Source of the DNA: Limnohabitans sp.
Lineage (GTDB): Bacteria > Pseudomonadota > Gammaproteobacteria > Burkholderiales > Burkholderiaceae_C
Length of the DNA: 7,692 bases
Assembly: GCA_018883305.1 (NCBI GenBank)
Contig: VEQI01000155.1
Coordinates: 1 to 7,692, forward strand
Reading direction: 5' to 3'
Positions 4,677 through 7,692 of this stretch are shown here, in pieces. Position 1 is the first letter of the stretch, and each line of letters opens with the position of its first letter. Below the pieces are notes generated by a model that was not told the DNA's origin, searched no databases, and was given only the letters and a program-made list of their open reading frames with translations. A program made the translations under genes and the position numbers.

Positions 4677-5183
4677 ATGCCTCAACACAGCAAAACGGAT
4701 CAGCCTCTCGGCTTCGAGGACCGACTTCAACGCTTGTTCGATTTGCACGACAAAATTGCAGATCAGGTGGGGGGTTTATCGAAAAGCCAGGGTGATGCCG
4801 CCGAGGAATTTTTTGTCAACAGCCTGCAAGACAACAAGACGGTGGGCGGCATTCGGTTTGACGAAGTGCATGCCCAGGTCAAGGGCGGCGAGCCCGGTCG
4901 GCAACAAGAGTACGACATCATCCTGAACAATGGCCAAGCGGCCGCAGTGATCGAGGTGAAATACACCGTCAGGCAGCGCGACTTAGCTCAACTGGAGCAG
5001 CAACTCCAGCGCATTCGGCGTGATTTCCCCAGCTACAAGAAGAAAATTCTTTACGGTGGTATCGCCGGTTTTTCCATCCCCAGCGCAGTGGCTCAAGCGG
5101 CGCACGTCAAAGGTTTTTTTGTGTTGCGCCGACGAGGTGGCCTGCTACGGGTGGACGCCACAACGATGAAGCCGGCAGCCTGA
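4677..5183 (+). CDS. PD-(D/E)XK nuclease-superfamily protein, uncharacterised
   Basis: A 168-residue soluble protein. Residues 12-31 form an amphipathic, possibly coiled-coil helix. The core reads GDAAEEFF (39-46), EYDIIL (78-83) and IEVKYTV (92-98), giving Glu43/44, Asp80, then Glu93-x-Lys95 after 12 residues. This is the spacing of a PD-(D/E)XK catalytic site. The C-terminal YGGIAGF and VKGFFVL segments fit the remaining beta-alpha units. Similar small proteins, often with long N-terminal coiled coils, are widespread and unassigned; the substrate could be DNA or RNA. The ATG at 4677 is the only good start, because an in-frame stop lies at 4662-4664. A weak promoter match (TTGATC 4642-4647, 17 bp, GAAAAT 4665-4670) would make the message almost leaderless. 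It converges on the secreted-protein gene with 19 bp between the stops. No restriction, toxin or phage partner is visible beside it. Confidence 0.75.
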   Translation: MPQHSKTDQPLGFEDRLQRLFDLHDKIADQVGGLSKSQGDAAEEFFVNSLQDNKTVGGIRFDEVHAQVKGGEPGRQQEYDIILNNGQAAAVIEVKYTVRQRDLAQLEQQLQRIRRDFPSYKKKILYGGIAGFSIPSAVAQAAHVKGFFVLRRRGGLLRVDATTMKPAA

Positions 5184-5202
5184 AAGAGCGTAGCAGCTGA
5201 GT

Positions 5203-7692
5203 TCACAGCACTTTCAGCGTGCCCGAAATAGCCACCAACTGGTCGGCCGTTGAGTAGATTTGCACATCCTTAAGCACGATGTTCTGCACTGCCGTGTTCG
5301 AGCCTGGACCATCCAGGTCCACTCGCACGGTGGTGTCAATACCGTCGGTGCTGATAGTCACATAACTGGATACCGTGCCACTTGCATAGCCTTGCAACAG
5401 TTTGGCAATGTCAAGCTTGTCAGTAGACTGGTTGAAGCCATCGATGCGGTCGGTGCCGGTCTGGTTGGTTTGCCAGACAAATGTGTCCGCTCCACCACGC
5501 CCCACCATGTGGTCGTTGGCACCAGTGGCGTTGATCGTGTCATTGCCGGTGGTGCCCAAAAGCAAGGTCTGGGTGTCGGTCGTGTTGTAGTTGTAGGTGG
5601 CAGAGTTGAGCACCACCCGATCACCTGCATCCATGTTGATGAGCAACGGCGCAGGATTTTTCAGCAACACATCGTCAGAGAGCGTGATGATATTGCTCGA
5701 ACCGTTTTGCGCCCAGATCTGCTCTATGTTGGACATGCCATTGATCAGCAATGCCGGGTTGAGGTTGATGCCCCCCTGCAAATACACCACATCGTAACCA
5801 GCGCCGCCATCGATAGCGGTCAATCCAACTTCACCGCCATAAGTCAGCACATCGTTATCGGCTGAGCCACGCAATGCCTTCACCACCGGTGTCGAATAAG
5901 TGTCAGCCGTTGTACTGGTGTTATCCAGAAAAACCGAAAACTCCGACACGATCATCTGCTGGTAGTAACCAGCGGAATCGTGTCGACCCAGATTCCAGGT
6001 CGATCCCGTCGAGATGAAGCTGTTCACGCCCGAAACGTTTGGCAAGGTATCGTCAACGGCCACCTCTACGCCATCTTTGTAGATGACTTGCTTGGCACCG
6101 GCATAATTTGTCGCACTGGAAGTCGCCGCAGAACTTGGCCCGTTGATGTGCGCTTCAAACACAATGTCATTGGCAACTCCCTGATCTACCACACCACCGA
6201 TCAATCGACCGGCACTGGAGTTGTTGGTATACGCGCCAACGTCGAATACGAATGCGTAGCTGCCGCCGGTTTGCGTCTCGCCGTAGTGGGAACTCAGACG
6301 ATTACCAGGCGTGGCTCCATCTGGACCAATCTGAAATAAACTTCCGTTACCGGTGCCAGTTGACTGCACCTTGGCCGAGATCACTGCATCGGTCCAGTTA
6401 CTTGCCGCAGGGCCTGCAGCAGTCATAAAGTCGTTGTTGACCCCGTCACTGCTCTGGCCGGTATTGAAGTTGATGCCGTAAGTGCCATCCGAGCGGGTGA
6501 TCACTGACCCGTTGTTGACAATGACCCCTTGAGAACCTGCGGTAGTTTGCGCCATATCTCGGCCATTGCCTGATTGGTCATACCACTTCACCACATACCC
6601 CTTGCTGATCGCCGTGGTGCCCGTAAACGTCAATAGCGCTGCGGTATCCAGTTGACCGTAGGCGTCGAAACCGATGTCGGCCGTCGCACCATCCGAGGAG
6701 CGTCGAACCTGGATGGCATACGTCACCAGGTTGGGGTTGACATCCACCAAGCTGTAAATGGCCTGCATGCGGGTGGGGTCCACTTCCTGGATTACACCAA
6801 TACCAAAACTCTTTGCCAAGGAACCCGTGCTGGGATTACTCAGGTTGATCTGTAGTTTGTCGTTGATTTCTTTGTAATAGTCACCGTTCACTGTATAGCT
6901 GATGAGCTTGGAGGTTTCACCTGCATTGAAGGTGACTGTCCCAGAGGTAGATCCGGTGTAATCGTAGCTGGCCGCCGGACTGGTTAATGTGACGTTATCC
7001 ACCGTCACTGCCCCAGTAGTCGTGGAGTTGTCCGTGAACTTCAGAGTGGCTGTGCCCGTTGATGTGGCGGTAAAGCTGAAGGACTTGGTACCACTACCAG
7101 AGGTGGTCTGATCCGACAAGACAGTTACACCAGAAGCGGTCACCCCGAAGCTAATCGATGGAGTGCCGGTTTGACTCCAGCTGACCATATAGCGTTGGCC
7201 GGCATTCAGCGAAACGTCCTGCGACGCATACCCCCCCTGATTGGCAGCACTGTTGGCAAAGTTGAGCGCGCCACTGACGATCGAGGGAGCAGGGCCCGTG
7301 GCGGGCGAAGGAGCAGCCGTGAAACCCCATCCCGAGCTGCTACTGAAATCGCCATTGACCAGTGTTGCTGCCCCTCCCTGGATTGTTGCCGTACTGTTGA
7401 TCGTGTCGACCCCATAGTTAACCGTTGCCGACCCAGTGAGATCGCCAGCCCGAGTGACCAGAAAAGCCAGCGATCGAGTACCCGCAGTGCCTTCAATCAC
7501 ACTGGCATTGGACAATGTGTAGATAGAAGAAGCCACGGGTGCAGTTGCTGTCACCACCTGGGTGTTGCCCGCCTTATCAGCAGCGGTGACCCGAATGTTC
7601 GTTTGACTGCCGCTGCTTGGGGTGGGTGTGAGTGGGCTAAAGACACCACCACTGCTGGGGGAGACCGTGGCCGTGTTGACTGACCAATAGCC
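5203..7692 (-). CDS. C-terminal part of a large type I-secreted modular protein (Calx-beta, arabinofuranosidase-like, RTX)
   Basis: The frame is open from the right edge to the TGA at 5203-5205, giving the last 829 residues; no real start is in the window. Domains in visible residues: end of a bacterial Ig-like domain with a DKAGN turn (1-50). Then a Calx-beta domain (about 58-295) interrupted by a module at about 111-238 that begins VNGDF and ends VDNVTLT, resembling carbohydrate-binding jelly-roll domains. Then a concanavalin-like domain of the arabinofuranosidase (AbfB/GH54 catalytic-domain) type (about 308-593), with IQVRRSSDGA and KWYDQSGNGRD. Then degenerate RTX-like repeats (GGAGYDVVY, GTTGNDTIN, GRGGADTFV) and a C-terminal type I secretion signal of the VCA0849 class (about 735-829, including TDRIDGFNQSTDKLDI). 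The architecture suggests a calcium-stabilised surface adhesin or matrix protein exported by an ABC-type system. Whether the glycosidase-like domain is active is unknown. No transporter genes are in the window. Confidence 0.85.
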   Translation of the reverse strand, partial: GYWSVNTATVSPSSGGVFSPLTPTPSSGSQTNIRVTAADKAGNTQVVTATAPVASSIYTLSNASVIEGTAGTRSLAFLVTRAGDLTGSATVNYGVDTINSTATIQGGAATLVNGDFSSSSGWGFTAAPSPATGPAPSIVSGALNFANSAANQGGYASQDVSLNAGQRYMVSWSQTGTPSISFGVTASGVTVLSDQTTSGSGTKSFSFTATSTGTATLKFTDNSTTTGAVTVDNVTLTSPAASYDYTGSTSGTVTFNAGETSKLISYTVNGDYYKEINDKLQINLSNPSTGSLAKSFGIGVIQEVDPTRMQAIYSLVDVNPNLVTYAIQVRRSSDGATADIGFDAYGQLDTAALLTFTGTTAISKGYVVKWYDQSGNGRDMAQTTAGSQGVIVNNGSVITRSDGTYGINFNTGQSSDGVNNDFMTAAGPAASNWTDAVISAKVQSTGTGNGSLFQIGPDGATPGNRLSSHYGETQTGGSYAFVFDVGAYTNNSSAGRLIGGVVDQGVANDIVFEAHINGPSSAATSSATNYAGAKQVIYKDGVEVAVDDTLPNVSGVNSFISTGSTWNLGRHDSAGYYQQMIVSEFSVFLDNTSTTADTYSTPVVKALRGSADNDVLTYGGEVGLTAIDGGAGYDVVYLQGGINLNPALLINGMSNIEQIWAQNGSSNIITLSDDVLLKNPAPLLINMDAGDRVVLNSATYNYNTTDTQTLLLGTTGNDTINATGANDHMVGRGGADTFVWQTNQTGTDRIDGFNQSTDKLDIAKLLQGYASGTVSSYVTISTDGIDTTVRVDLDGPGSNTAVQNIVLKDVQIYSTADQLVAISGTLKVL

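Noticed and set aside
1..7692. CRISPR arrays, tRNA and rRNA genes
   Set aside because: No regularly spaced direct repeats and no cloverleaf or rRNA-like sequence were seen on either strand.

Overview
The window looks like chromosomal DNA of a betaproteobacterium, most likely Burkholderiales and possibly Comamonadaceae. The reasons are two tandem LpxL/HtrB-type lipid A acyltransferase genes divergent from metK (an arrangement I know from Burkholderiales), G+C-rich coding DNA, and gene families typical of that group. The genus is not resolved.

Layout. (a) 1-952, minus strand: a two-gene molybdenum hydroxylase operon, with a small [2Fe-2S] subunit followed by a Tat-signal-bearing molybdopterin subunit cut by the left edge. 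A recognisable sigma70-like promoter overlapped by an inverted repeat precedes it. (b) 1043-2782, minus strand: two tandem lysophospholipid acyltransferases of the lipid A late-acylation family. (c) 2783-2948: a divergent control region containing the metK leader. The leader has consecutive hairpins, and a loop sequence perfectly complementary to the Shine-Dalgarno region lets it form an H-type pseudoknot over the ribosome binding site. This is the layout of small translational SAM-type riboswitches, but I do not recognise a published consensus. (d) 2949-4130, plus strand: metK, followed by a strong terminator. (e) 4173-4606: a 434-bp cassette bounded by 28-bp perfect inverted repeats, each itself a hairpin with a GGGGTCAG core. 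Inside are a 20-bp perfect bidirectional terminator hairpin and, on the minus strand, a 44-codon ORF with its own promoter-like sequence. It encodes a one-helix membrane peptide resembling the C-terminal tail of DUF1640 proteins. (f) 4677-5183, plus strand: a small protein with a PD-(D/E)XK nuclease signature. (g) 5203-7692, minus strand, running off the right edge: the C-terminal 829 residues of a large secreted modular protein (Ig-like, Calx-beta, arabinofuranosidase-type concanavalin-like domain, RTX-like repeats, type I secretion signal). Its Calx-beta domain appears to be split by an inserted carbohydrate-binding-like module.

The genes do not form one pathway. Regions a, b, d and g are separate transcription units for oxidation of a small substrate, outer membrane lipid A acylation, S-adenosylmethionine synthesis and surface adhesion or secretion. 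The best leads for new biology are the metK leader pseudoknot, the palindrome-ended cassette with its tiny membrane protein, and the domain-in-domain insertion in the secreted protein.
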